Source: Hyphomicrobiales bacterium
Lineage (GTDB): Bacteria; Pseudomonadota; Alphaproteobacteria; Rhizobiales; JALURZ01
Length of the DNA: 5,191 bases
Direction of reading: 5' to 3'
Assembly (NCBI GenBank): GCA_027058735.1
Contig: JALURZ010000112.1
Location: 1-5,191, forward strand
In this document: piece after piece, positions 1 to 5,191 of the stretch
Numbering within the stretch: position 1 is the first letter of the stretch
How the letters are laid out: every line of letters starts with the position of its first letter
Translations under genes and position numbers: made by a program
Notes under the pieces: model-generated
The model's input: the letters and a program-made list of their open reading frames with translations, nothing else
What the model was told of the DNA's origin: nothing
The model's database searches: none

Positions 1-263
1 GCCCCATGGCCGTCGAGCTTCAGCACCTGACGCCCCGGATCATGGAGCGGATCAACGGCTATTACGGGTATCACGCCATTGGCTCGGTCAAAATCATCCA
101 GGGCCCGCTGCCGCGCTGGCGCCAGCCCGCACGGCGCAAACCCGCCATTCTGGACGCCCGCTCGGCGGCCATTCTGGCGCAAACCACGGCCGCGCTCGAG
201 CCGGGCCCCCTGCGCGACGCCCTCGCCAGGCTCGGCCGGGGTGTTCTGTCGCGAAAAACCTAG
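1..263 (+). CDS. DUF721 / DciA-like protein, C-terminal part only
   Basis: This is the 3' end of a gene whose reading frame is open through the left edge, so the true start lies outside the window. The first in-frame ATG (6-8) is almost certainly internal: the residues from there, MAVELQHLTPRIMERIN, match the core of the DUF721 family (an [AV]-ELQH strand followed by an RIN-x-Y-x-G helix and an I-x-Q-G-P-L-P segment), and that core normally lies well inside the protein. After the core comes a basic, proline-rich linker (PRWRQPARRKP) and a short alanine-rich helical tail ending at TAG 261-263. DUF721 includes DciA, the loader of the replicative helicase DnaB in bacteria without DnaC or DnaI; a DciA role has been shown in Caulobacter. 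For this protein the role is inferred from family membership only. In alphaproteobacteria this gene commonly lies near mutY and just before a DsbA gene and smc, which fits what follows here. Confidence 0.8.
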   Translation, partial: PMAVELQHLTPRIMERINGYYGYHAIGSVKIIQGPLPRWRQPARRKPAILDARSAAILAQTTAALEPGPLRDALARLGRGVLSRKT

Positions 264-308
264 GCAGCGCGGCACAATTTGGCCGTATTTCGCCAGCCAA
301 GGTTACCA

Positions 309-337
309 TTGAGCCGACGGCTGCAAGCCGCTATAGT
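309..337 (+). promoter_or_regulatory. Predicted sigma70-type promoter for the dsbA-like gene
   Basis: A -35 box TTGAGC (309-314) is followed after exactly 17 nt by a -10 box TATAGT (332-337). The -10 matches five of six consensus positions and the -35 four of six. Transcription would start near 344, giving a leader of about 24 nt that includes the ribosome binding site at 353-360. The spacer holds a short inverted repeat (CGGCT 318-322, AGCCG 326-330). I see no terminator-like hairpin between the DUF721 stop and this site, so read-through from upstream is also possible. Confidence 0.6.
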
Positions 338-352
338 CAATCAACATCTGGT

Positions 353-360
353 AGGTGAGG
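353..360 (+). promoter_or_regulatory. Ribosome binding site deciding the GTG start of the dsbA-like gene
   Basis: AGGTGAGG (353-360) is a good Shine-Dalgarno sequence, 7 nt before the GTG at 368. It is also 2 nt before an ATG at 363, but that ATG reads only two codons before TGA (369-371), so it cannot start the gene. The next in-frame ATG (392) has only a weak GAGAG (381-385) upstream. The spacing therefore favours the GTG. Confidence 0.6.
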
Positions 361-367
361 GTATGTC

Positions 368-1057
368 GTGAAACCAAATAGAGAGCTGAAAATGTCCGGG
401 CCGCTTCCAACGCGGCGAGGTCTGCTGGCCGGCGGCGGCGCCGTTGCGGGATTGCTGGTCGCACCCACCGGTCTGCCGGGCCTTGGCAGCATGCCGGCGC
501 GGGCGGATGCGGACATGCAGGAACTGCTGAAGCCCGGCCCGCTCGGCGAAATCGAACTGGGCAAAAAGGATGCGCCGGTCGTCATCATCGAATATGCCTC
601 GATGACCTGTCCCCATTGCGCCAATTTTCACATCAATATTTATCCCGAACTCAAGCGTAAACATGTCGATACCGGCAACGCGCGGCTTCTGTTTCGCGAA
701 TATCCTCTCGATCAACTCGCTCTGGCCGCGGCGATGATCGCGCGCTGCGTGGAGCCCAGCAAATTCTTTCCCATGATGGATATAATGTTCGCGCGCCAGA
801 AACAGTGGTCAACAAGCAGCGACCCGGCCGGAGCGTTGCTCAAGATCGCACGGCTGGCCGGCATGTCCAAGGCCGATTTTCAAAAATGCCTGGCCAACGA
901 AGATGTCGCCAGGGGCATTCTGGCGGTCAAGGAACGCGCCAGTTCGAAATTCGGCGTGCGTTCCACCCCGAGCTTTTTCGTCAATCACGATCTCCTGCGC
1001 GGGGTCAGGCCGATCGAGGAATTTGACAAATTGATCGCACCTCACATAAGCGGATGA
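368..1057 (+). CDS. DsbA-family thiol:disulfide oxidoreductase, Tat-type signal peptide
   Basis: A 229-residue exported protein of the thioredoxin-fold DsbA family (DsbA/Com1-like, Thioredoxin_4), expected to introduce or exchange disulfides in periplasmic proteins. The N-terminus carries a twin-arginine motif (TRRGLL, residues 15-20), a weakly hydrophobic Ala/Gly/Leu-rich stretch (about 21-40) and a likely signal-peptidase site in the PARADA region (43-48). The mature domain has a first strand (VVIIEYASMT, 71-80), the active site CPHC (81-84), an inserted helical region and the cis-proline loop STP (199-201) facing the active site. CPHC is the dipeptide of classical oxidising DsbA. Two further cysteines (C127 in IARCV, C174 in FQKCL) lie in the helical insertion and may form a second disulfide, as reported for alphaproteobacterial DsbA such as Wolbachia DsbA1. 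The GTG start is chosen from its ribosome binding site; starting at the ATG at 392 would still leave the RR motif intact. It has its own predicted promoter and lies 86 nt before smc. The redox partner (DsbB or other) is not in the window. Confidence 0.88.
   Translation: MKPNRELKMSGPLPTRRGLLAGGGAVAGLLVAPTGLPGLGSMPARADADMQELLKPGPLGEIELGKKDAPVVIIEYASMTCPHCANFHINIYPELKRKHVDTGNARLLFREYPLDQLALAAAMIARCVEPSKFFPMMDIMFARQKQWSTSSDPAGALLKIARLAGMSKADFQKCLANEDVARGILAVKERASSKFGVRSTPSFFVNHDLLRGVRPIEEFDKLIAPHISG
1023..1050 (+). promoter_or_regulatory. Possible smc promoter inside the end of dsbA
   Basis: A perfect -35 hexamer TTGACA (1023-1028) is followed after 16 nt by CATAAG (1045-1050), which matches four of six -10 positions. 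Transcription would start near the dsbA stop codon and give smc a leader of roughly 85 nt containing the two inverted repeats at 1072-1113. The -35 overlaps coding sequence, so its match could be chance; the alternative is that smc is transcribed only from the dsbA promoter. Confidence 0.35.
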
Positions 1058-1071
1058 TCGCAACGACGGCG

Positions 1072-1100
1072 CGCAGGGGCCCCGAGGTCCGGCCCCTGCG
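1072..1100 (+). other. Perfect 10-bp inverted repeat between dsbA and smc
   Basis: CGCAGGGGCC (1072-1081) pairs perfectly with GGCCCCTGCG (1091-1100) around a 9-nt loop. In RNA this would be a very stable GC-rich hairpin. No T-run follows, so it is not a standard intrinsic terminator; it could protect the 3' end of dsbA mRNA, slow transcription into smc, or sit in the smc leader. Confidence 0.6.
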
Positions 1101-1113
1101 GCGTTGAGCCGCA
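1097..1113 (+). other. Second, overlapping inverted repeat upstream of smc
   Basis: TGCGGC (1097-1102) pairs with GCCGCA (1108-1113) around a 5-nt loop. Four bases (1097-1100) are shared with the right arm of the larger repeat at 1072-1100, so the two hairpins exclude each other. It ends 13 nt before the smc ribosome binding site AAGAAGG (1127-1133). Confidence 0.45.
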
Positions 1114-1143
1114 AACGAGACGGTTAAAGAAGGCAACACCAAC

Positions 1144-4100
1144 GTGCGGTTTGAACGTCTTCGGCTGACGGGATTCAAGTCCTTTGTCGACCCGGCGGAT
1201 CTGGTGATATCGCCGGGTCTGACCGGGATTGTGGGGCCGAATGGCTGCGGCAAGTCGAACCTGCTGGAAGCGATCCGCTGGGTGATGGGCGAAAGCTCCT
1301 ATAAATCCATGCGCGCATCGGGCATGGACGATGTCATATTTTCCGGCACCCGCTCGCGCCCCGGACGCAACAGGGCCGAGGTGATCCTGCATCTCGACAA
1401 TGCGGCGCGCACCGCGCCGGCAGCCTTCAATGACACCGACAGAATAGAAATATCGCGGCGGATCGATCGCGAAGCGGGATCCACCTATCGCATCAACGGC
1501 AAGGAGGCGCGTGCGCGCGACGTGCAACTGCTGTTCGCCGACGCCTCGACCGGCGCGCGCTCGCCCTCGCTGGTGCGCCAGGGGCAGATATCGGAGCTGA
1601 TATCGGCCAAACCACAGGCGCGCCGCCGCATCCTGGAGGAGGCCGCCGGCATCGCCGGGCTGCATGCGCGCCGCCACGAGGCTGAATTGCGCCTGCGCGC
1701 AGCGGAAGCCAACCTGACCCGTCTCGACGATGTGATCGGCGAACTGGAGACCCGGCTTTCGGGCCTGAAGCGCCAGGCCCGCCAGGCGAAACGCTACACC
1801 GCGCTGAGCGGTGAAATCCGCAACGCGGAAGCCACCCGGCTGTACCTGCGCTGGCGCGAGGCCGCGGATGCGGTCGAGGCCGAGGAACGGGATTTCTCGC
1901 GGCTCCATGACACAATCCGCGAGCAGACCCGGCTGCTGGCCGAGGCGACGCGGACGCAGACCGAAATCGCGGCCACCCTGCCGGGCCTGCGCGAGGCCGA
2001 GGCCTCGGCCGCCGCCGCCCTGCAACGGCTCACCGTGGAGCGCGACGGCCTGGACGCGGAAATCCGGCGTGCCCATGGCCGCAGCGAAGAACTGAAAACC
2101 CGCATTGAGCAGATTGAGGCCGATCTTGCGCGCGAGCGCGAAACCCTGAACGAGACCGGGCGCGTGCTTGAAAATCTGGATGCGGAAGACCGTGAGCTTG
2201 CGGACTCGCTCAAGCATCATGAGCGCACGCTCAGCGAGGCGGAAGCCGGCCGCAAACAGGCCGCGGCCGCGCTCAGCGAGGCGGAGGCCACCCTCGACCG
2301 GGCGGCCCAGGCGGCCGCGCGGGTGCGCGCGCAGCGCGGCGAACTGGAAAAATCCCTCGCCCATCATGAACGCCACATCGAGCAGCTTGGCAGTGAACTG
2401 GCCAGCGTGACGGCAGAGCTTTCCCGACACGAATCCGGGCAGGAAGCCGACAACGAGACCACCGTTCTGAACGAGGCCGTCAAGGCTGCGGCCGCCAGGC
2501 TGGAGGCGGTGGAAAAAACGGCAATCGACGCCGAGGCCGAACTCGCCCGGCGCCGCGACGAGGAGGCTGAACACCGCGCCCTCTTCACTGCGGCGGAGCG
2601 CGACGTCCAGAAACTGCGAACGGAAATCGACACCCTGCGCAACGTGCTCAAGGTAAGTGACGACGATTTGTGGCCACCGCTGATCGATGCGGTTGAGGTC
2701 GATCCGGGCTATGAATCCGCCCTTGGCGCGGCACTTGGCGATGAACTTGACGCATCGACCGACACCGGGGCGCCGGCGCACTGGAAAACCCTGGATCCGG
2801 TGGAGGCGCAGCCATTGCCGGAGGGGATCAGACCGCTGTCGGATTTCGTTCGCGCGCCTGACGCGTTGCACCGCCGTCTTGGCCAGATCGGAATCGCCGA
2901 CCCGCAGCGCGCGTCCGCCCTGCAGCCGCGCCTGGCGCAGGGCCAGAGACTGGTCTCCCTTGAGGGCGCCCTGTGGCGCTGGGACGGCTATACCCAGTCC
3001 GCCGATGCGCCCGGGGCGGCAGGGCGGCGGCTTGCGCAACGCAACCGGCTGGCCGAACTGGAGGGCCAGGCCAAAGGCGCGGAGGAAACGGCACGGCAGG
3101 CGAAAACGGCTTTCGAAAAGACCGTCGCGGATGTACGCGCCGCCGAGGAGCGGGCGGTGAAGTCGCGTGAAGAGTGGCGCCGGATCAACCATGCCCTGGG
3201 ATCGGCGCGCGATGCGCTTTCCGCGCGCGAGCGCGAGGCCAGCGATGCGGTGAGCCGGATCGGCGCGCTGCGCGAGGCGCGCGGGCGGCTTGAGCGCGAA
3301 ATCGCCCGGGCCAGAACCGAATTGCAGGCCTCCCGCAGCGCCCTTGAACAAGCCGACGCGCCAGCAGCGCTTGAGCGGGAACTGGAGAGCCTGCGCGAGG
3401 GGGCCGCCGGGCGGCGCGCCGAGGCCGCGCGCGCGCAGGCAACCCTTGAAAGCGTGTTCCGCGACGCCGAAACCCGCCAGGCGCGGCAAAAGGCGATTGC
3501 CGCGGAGCGCCGGATCTGGACGGCGCGCAGCGAACGCGCCACGGCGCAGATCGAGACCCTGGACACGCGCCACGGGGCCGCGCGCGAGGAACTCGCCCAG
3601 GCAAGGGACATTCCCGGCACGATCGAAGACAAGCGCGCGCAATTGGCCGATGCCCTGTCGAAAGCCGGGCAGGCGCGCAACCGGGCCGCCGACGCGCTGG
3701 CCGAGGCGGAAAACCGCCTGGCGCAATGCGACAAGGATACCAAGGCCAAACAGGATATGCTGGCGCAGACCCGCGAGCAGGGCGCGCGCAGCGAAGCACG
3801 CCTGGAAGCCGCGCGCGAGCGCCAGCGGGAACTCGGCGCCCAGATCGCCGGTGCGCTGGAGTGCACGCCCGATCAGGTGGTTGAAAAAATCGGCCTCGCC
3901 TCGAGCGACAAGCTGCCCGGCATCGAACAGGCCGAGCGCACCCTGGAGCGGCTGAACGCGGAACGCGATCGCCTCGGCGGCGTCAATCTGGGCGCGGAAC
4001 GCGAAGTGAGCGAACTGAGCGAAAGGCTGGCGGTGATGGTCGCGGAGCGGGACGACCTGATTGGCGCGATCAGCCGCTTCCGCAAAGGCATTTCGAGCCT

Positions 4101-4599
4101 GAACAAGGAAGGCCGCCAGCGGCTTCTGGATGCGTTCGAAAAGGTCAATGTCAATTTCGAAAAACTGTTCACCACCCTGTTCGGCGGCGGCAAGGCGAAA
4201 CTTGAACTGACCGAGTCCGATGATCCCCTCGAAGCGGGCCTTGAAATCATGGCCCGCCCGCCGGGCAAGCGCCTGCAGGTGATATCGCTGCTGTCGGGCG
4301 GCGAGAAAGCGCTGACCGCCATTGCCCTGGTATTTGCCATTTTCCTCACCAACCCCTCGCCCATCTGCGTGCTTGACGAGGTCGATGCCCCGCTCGACGA
4401 CGCCAATGTCCACAGGTTTTGCGACATGCTCGACGACATGTCCGCGGCGACCGACACACGGTTCCTGATTATCACCCACCACCCCTATACGATGGCGCGC
4501 ATGGACCGGCTGTTCGGCGTCACCATGGGCGAGCGCGGGGTCAGCCAGCTTGTCTCCGTTGACCTCGGTACCGCGCGCGAATACCGCAAGAGCGCGTGA
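1144..4599 (+). CDS. smc: Chromosome segregation ATPase SMC
   Basis: A complete 1151-residue SMC protein, close to the usual alphaproteobacterial length. With ScpA and ScpB (not encoded here) SMC dimers form the condensin-like ring that extrudes DNA loops from parS/ParB loading sites and aligns chromosome arms. The N-terminal ATPase half has Walker A GPNGCGKS (31-38, K37), a KSMRASG segment with R57, and the Q-loop (RQGQIS, Q146). A long coiled coil runs from about 165 to 500, then a compact hinge (about 505-618), then a returning coiled coil (about 625-935) ending before LGGVNL (944-949). The C-terminal half has FGGG (1013-1016), the signature LSGGEK (1050-1055), Walker B ICVLDEVD (1074-1081; D1078, catalytic E1079), the D-loop, and the switch histidine in ITHH (H1112). 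All catalytic motifs are intact. The GTG start is supported by AAGAAGG at 1127-1133, ten bases upstream, and by the family N-terminus RFERLRLTGFKSF. The hinge is shorter than, and ends differently from, the Bacillus-type hinge. Confidence 0.97.
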   Translation: MRFERLRLTGFKSFVDPADLVISPGLTGIVGPNGCGKSNLLEAIRWVMGESSYKSMRASGMDDVIFSGTRSRPGRNRAEVILHLDNAARTAPAAFNDTDRIEISRRIDREAGSTYRINGKEARARDVQLLFADASTGARSPSLVRQGQISELISAKPQARRRILEEAAGIAGLHARRHEAELRLRAAEANLTRLDDVIGELETRLSGLKRQARQAKRYTALSGEIRNAEATRLYLRWREAADAVEAEERDFSRLHDTIREQTRLLAEATRTQTEIAATLPGLREAEASAAAALQRLTVERDGLDAEIRRAHGRSEELKTRIEQIEADLARERETLNETGRVLENLDAEDRELADSLKHHERTLSEAEAGRKQAAAALSEAEATLDRAAQAAARVRAQRGELEKSLAHHERHIEQLGSELASVTAELSRHESGQEADNETTVLNEAVKAAAARLEAVEKTAIDAEAELARRRDEEAEHRALFTAAERDVQKLRTEIDTLRNVLKVSDDDLWPPLIDAVEVDPGYESALGAALGDELDASTDTGAPAHWKTLDPVEAQPLPEGIRPLSDFVRAPDALHRRLGQIGIADPQRASALQPRLAQGQRLVSLEGALWRWDGYTQSADAPGAAGRRLAQRNRLAELEGQAKGAEETARQAKTAFEKTVADVRAAEERAVKSREEWRRINHALGSARDALSAREREASDAVSRIGALREARGRLEREIARARTELQASRSALEQADAPAALERELESLREGAAGRRAEAARAQATLESVFRDAETRQARQKAIAAERRIWTARSERATAQIETLDTRHGAAREELAQARDIPGTIEDKRAQLADALSKAGQARNRAADALAEAENRLAQCDKDTKAKQDMLAQTREQGARSEARLEAARERQRELGAQIAGALECTPDQVVEKIGLASSDKLPGIEQAERTLERLNAERDRLGGVNLGAEREVSELSERLAVMVAERDDLIGAISRFRKGISSLNKEGRQRLLDAFEKVNVNFEKLFTTLFGGGKAKLELTESDDPLEAGLEIMARPPGKRLQVISLLSGGEKALTAIALVFAIFLTNPSPICVLDEVDAPLDDANVHRFCDMLDDMSAATDTRFLIITHHPYTMARMDRLFGVTMGERGVSQLVSVDLGTAREYRKSA
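2229..2289 (+). repeat. Short direct repeat in smc, 42-nt period (two heptads)
   Basis: GCTCAGCGAGGCGGAAGCC (2229-2247) recurs at 2271-2289 with one mismatch (18 of 19 bases). The period is 42 nt, or 14 residues, and each copy encodes LSEAEA (starting at L363 and L377). A 14-residue step is exactly two heptads, so the coiled-coil register is preserved. It may be a small internal duplication or the result of strong Ala/Glu composition with biased codons. Confidence 0.7.
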
Positions 4600-4607
4600 T
4601 CGGCCGC

Positions 4608-4653
4608 GCCCGATACGCGGGGGCTGCCTCCCCGTATTGCCGCAGGATCGGGC
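4608..4653 (+). terminator. Nested dyad symmetry after smc, possible transcript end
   Basis: Nine bases after the smc stop, GCCCGAT (4608-4614) pairs with ATCGGGC (4647-4653). Between them a second hairpin can form from GGGG (within 4619-4623) and CCCC (4630-4633), extended by AC (4615-4616) with GT (4634-4635) across a two-base bulge. The nearest T-rich stretch (4682-4689) lies about 30 nt further on, too far for a classical intrinsic terminator. It may be a factor-dependent terminator or a 3'-end stabilising structure. The position, between smc and an independent promoter, is what favours a terminator role. Confidence 0.35.
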
Positions 4654-4716
4654 AACCGGAAATTGCATGCAGTAATTGTCGTTGTTTTTCAATATCTTAA
4701 TCGAATGCCGCCTGTA

Positions 4717-4745
4717 TTGACAGAGGATTTGGGCCGCACTATGGT
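4717..4745 (+). promoter_or_regulatory. Predicted promoter of the F0 ATP synthase genes
   Basis: A perfect -35 hexamer TTGACA (4717-4722) is followed by exactly 17 nt and TATGGT (4740-4745), which keeps the three strongest -10 positions (T1, A2, T6) plus T3. The start point would be near 4752, leaving a leader of about 55 nt to the atpI start. The stretch before it (about 4660-4710) is clearly AT-richer than the rest of the window, as expected upstream of a strong promoter. This suggests atpI and the genes after it are transcribed independently of smc. Confidence 0.6.
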
Positions 4746-4807
4746 GCGCCCCTTGACGCGGACTTGCAGCCCGGTTTCGGCTCCGCTGTTCGCAAGGAGC
4801 GAAAAAT

Positions 4808-5131
4808 ATGGTCAGGGACCGCGAACCAAAGCGGCCCGAAGCGGTTGGGGAGTTCGGCAAACGGCTGCGCGACGCGCGTGCGCAATTGGAGGAAAAAGAC
4901 CAGGCATCCACCTCCCGCAGCGGTGCCATGGGCATGGCGTTGCGGATCACCAGTGAATTGGTTGTTGCCGTCGTGGTGGGAACCGGAATAGGGTGGGCGC
5001 TGGACCGATGGCTTGGGACAATGCCGCTGTTTTTGCTGGTATTTTTTGGACTTGGCACGGCTGCCGGCATCAACAATGTAGTGCGCAGCGCCCGCGCGAT
5101 GCACAAGCCCGGCGACACGCCGGGGACTTGA
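4808..5131 (+). CDS. atpI: ATP synthase protein I (AtpZ/AtpI family)
   Basis: A 107-residue inner-membrane protein. A charged, cytoplasmic N-terminal part (about 1-40) is followed by two membrane segments (about 47-65 and 72-92) joined by a short turn, and a basic tail. The segment VGTGIGWALDRWLGTMPLFLL (read from 57) and the following G-L-G-x-A-A-G-x-N-N are the family hallmarks: a glycine-rich first helix ending in G-W-x-L-D-x-W, then G-T-x-P, and a second helix ending in A-G-x-x-N-V-x-R. E50 lies at the start of the first helix and could be a functional acidic residue. AtpI is a non-essential accessory of the F0 sector, implicated in c-ring assembly or stability and, for AtpZ/AtpI in Bacillus, in divalent cation transport; which applies here is unknown. 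The ATG start is firmly supported by AAGGAG (4794-4799) eight bases upstream. It is the usual first gene of the alphaproteobacterial F0 operon, so atpB is expected next. Confidence 0.9.
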   Translation: MVRDREPKRPEAVGEFGKRLRDARAQLEEKDQASTSRSGAMGMALRITSELVVAVVVGTGIGWALDRWLGTMPLFLLVFFGLGTAAGINNVVRSARAMHKPGDTPGT

Positions 5132-5147
5132 GGGATTGAGGGGCCGG

Positions 5148-5169
5148 CGCGCGGTGTTTTCGCCGCGCG
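5148..5169 (+). other. GC-rich hairpin between atpI and the expected atpB
   Basis: CGCGCGG (5148-5154) pairs with CCGCGCG (5163-5169); adding T5155-G5162 (a G-U pair in RNA) and G5156-C5161 gives a 9-bp stem with a TTTT loop. No T-run follows, so it is unlikely to end transcription. Its place just after the first gene of an operon fits a role in uneven expression or mRNA stability of atpI relative to the highly expressed F0 subunits, but this is inference. No convincing coding start is seen before the window ends. Confidence 0.5.
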
Positions 5170-5191
5170 GACCGTGACCGAACCGGGGGAT

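Noticed and set aside
6..8. ATG as the true start of the DUF721 gene.
   Set aside because: The frame is open to the window edge and the ATG lies inside the conserved family core, so the gene must begin upstream.
79..312. Overlapping open frames on both strands in the DUF721 region.
   Set aside because: The recognisable DUF721 core is in the frame ending at 263; the others are compositional shadows.
1172..1176. GANTC sites (for example 1172-1176, 2203-2207, 2431-2435, 2713-2717, 4213-4217) as cell-cycle methylation control.
   Set aside because: All those seen fall inside coding sequence and none lies in a predicted promoter; their number is unremarkable for 5 kb.
2988..3866. A 292-codon minus-strand open frame and many other long alternative frames inside smc.
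   Set aside because: They are Ser/Arg/Ala-rich shadows of a GC-rich coiled-coil gene and show no domain signature.
4663..4956. A 97-codon plus-strand open frame starting in the smc-atpI gap.
   Set aside because: It runs through the predicted promoter and into atpI in another frame, has no ribosome binding site and no recognisable family pattern.
1042..5118. A 1358-codon open frame on the minus strand covering all of smc.
   Set aside because: It is in register with the smc codons, so it needs only that smc contains no TTA, CTA or TCA codons, which strong GC codon bias provides. Its translation is low-complexity Arg/Gly/Ala/Leu-rich without family motifs, while the plus strand encodes an unmistakable SMC.
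5174..5191. GTG at 5174 as the start of atpB.
   Set aside because: No ribosome binding site precedes it, and the six visible codons do not resemble a known AtpB N-terminus; the true start probably lies beyond the window.

Overview
The window is GC-rich (strongly GC-biased at third codon positions) and looks like ordinary core chromosome of an alphaproteobacterium. The evidence is the gene order (DUF721 protein, Tat-type DsbA thioredoxin, SMC ATPase, then AtpI), an SMC of about 1150 residues with a compact hinge ending in LWRWDGYT, and an AtpI at the head of what should be an F0 ATP synthase operon. In alphaproteobacteria the F0 genes (atpI-B-E-F'-F) are commonly separate from the F1 operon. 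The genus cannot be named from the sequence alone.

Layout, all genes on the + strand: (1) 1-263, the 3' end of a DUF721 (DciA-like) gene whose start lies outside the window. (2) 264-367, a short gap holding a good sigma70-type promoter (TTGAGC, 17 nt, TATAGT) and a strong ribosome binding site. (3) 368-1057, a periplasmic DsbA-like disulfide oxidoreductase with a twin-arginine signal and a CPHC active site. (4) 1058-1143, a gap with two overlapping inverted repeats that cannot both fold; a possible smc promoter sits in the last codons of dsbA. (5) 1144-4599, complete smc. (6) 4600-4807, an intergenic region with nested dyad symmetry just after smc, then an AT-richer stretch and a consensus-like promoter (TTGACA, 17 nt, TATGGT) for the ATP synthase genes. 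(7) 4808-5131, complete atpI with two membrane segments. (8) 5132-5191, a GC-rich hairpin; atpB is expected just downstream but is not visible.

Functionally the genes are housekeeping: helicase loading (DUF721/DciA), disulfide chemistry in the envelope (DsbA), chromosome organisation and segregation (SMC, whose ScpA and ScpB partners are not here) and assembly or ion supply of the F0 sector (AtpI). They do not form one pathway; the link is conserved co-location. I found no mobile element, CRISPR array, RNA gene, toxin, defence gene or evidence of a novel system. The points worth a second look are small: the atypical SMC hinge, the alternative hairpins ahead of smc, a two-heptad duplication in the SMC coiled coil, the extra cysteine pair in DsbA and the promoter architectures.
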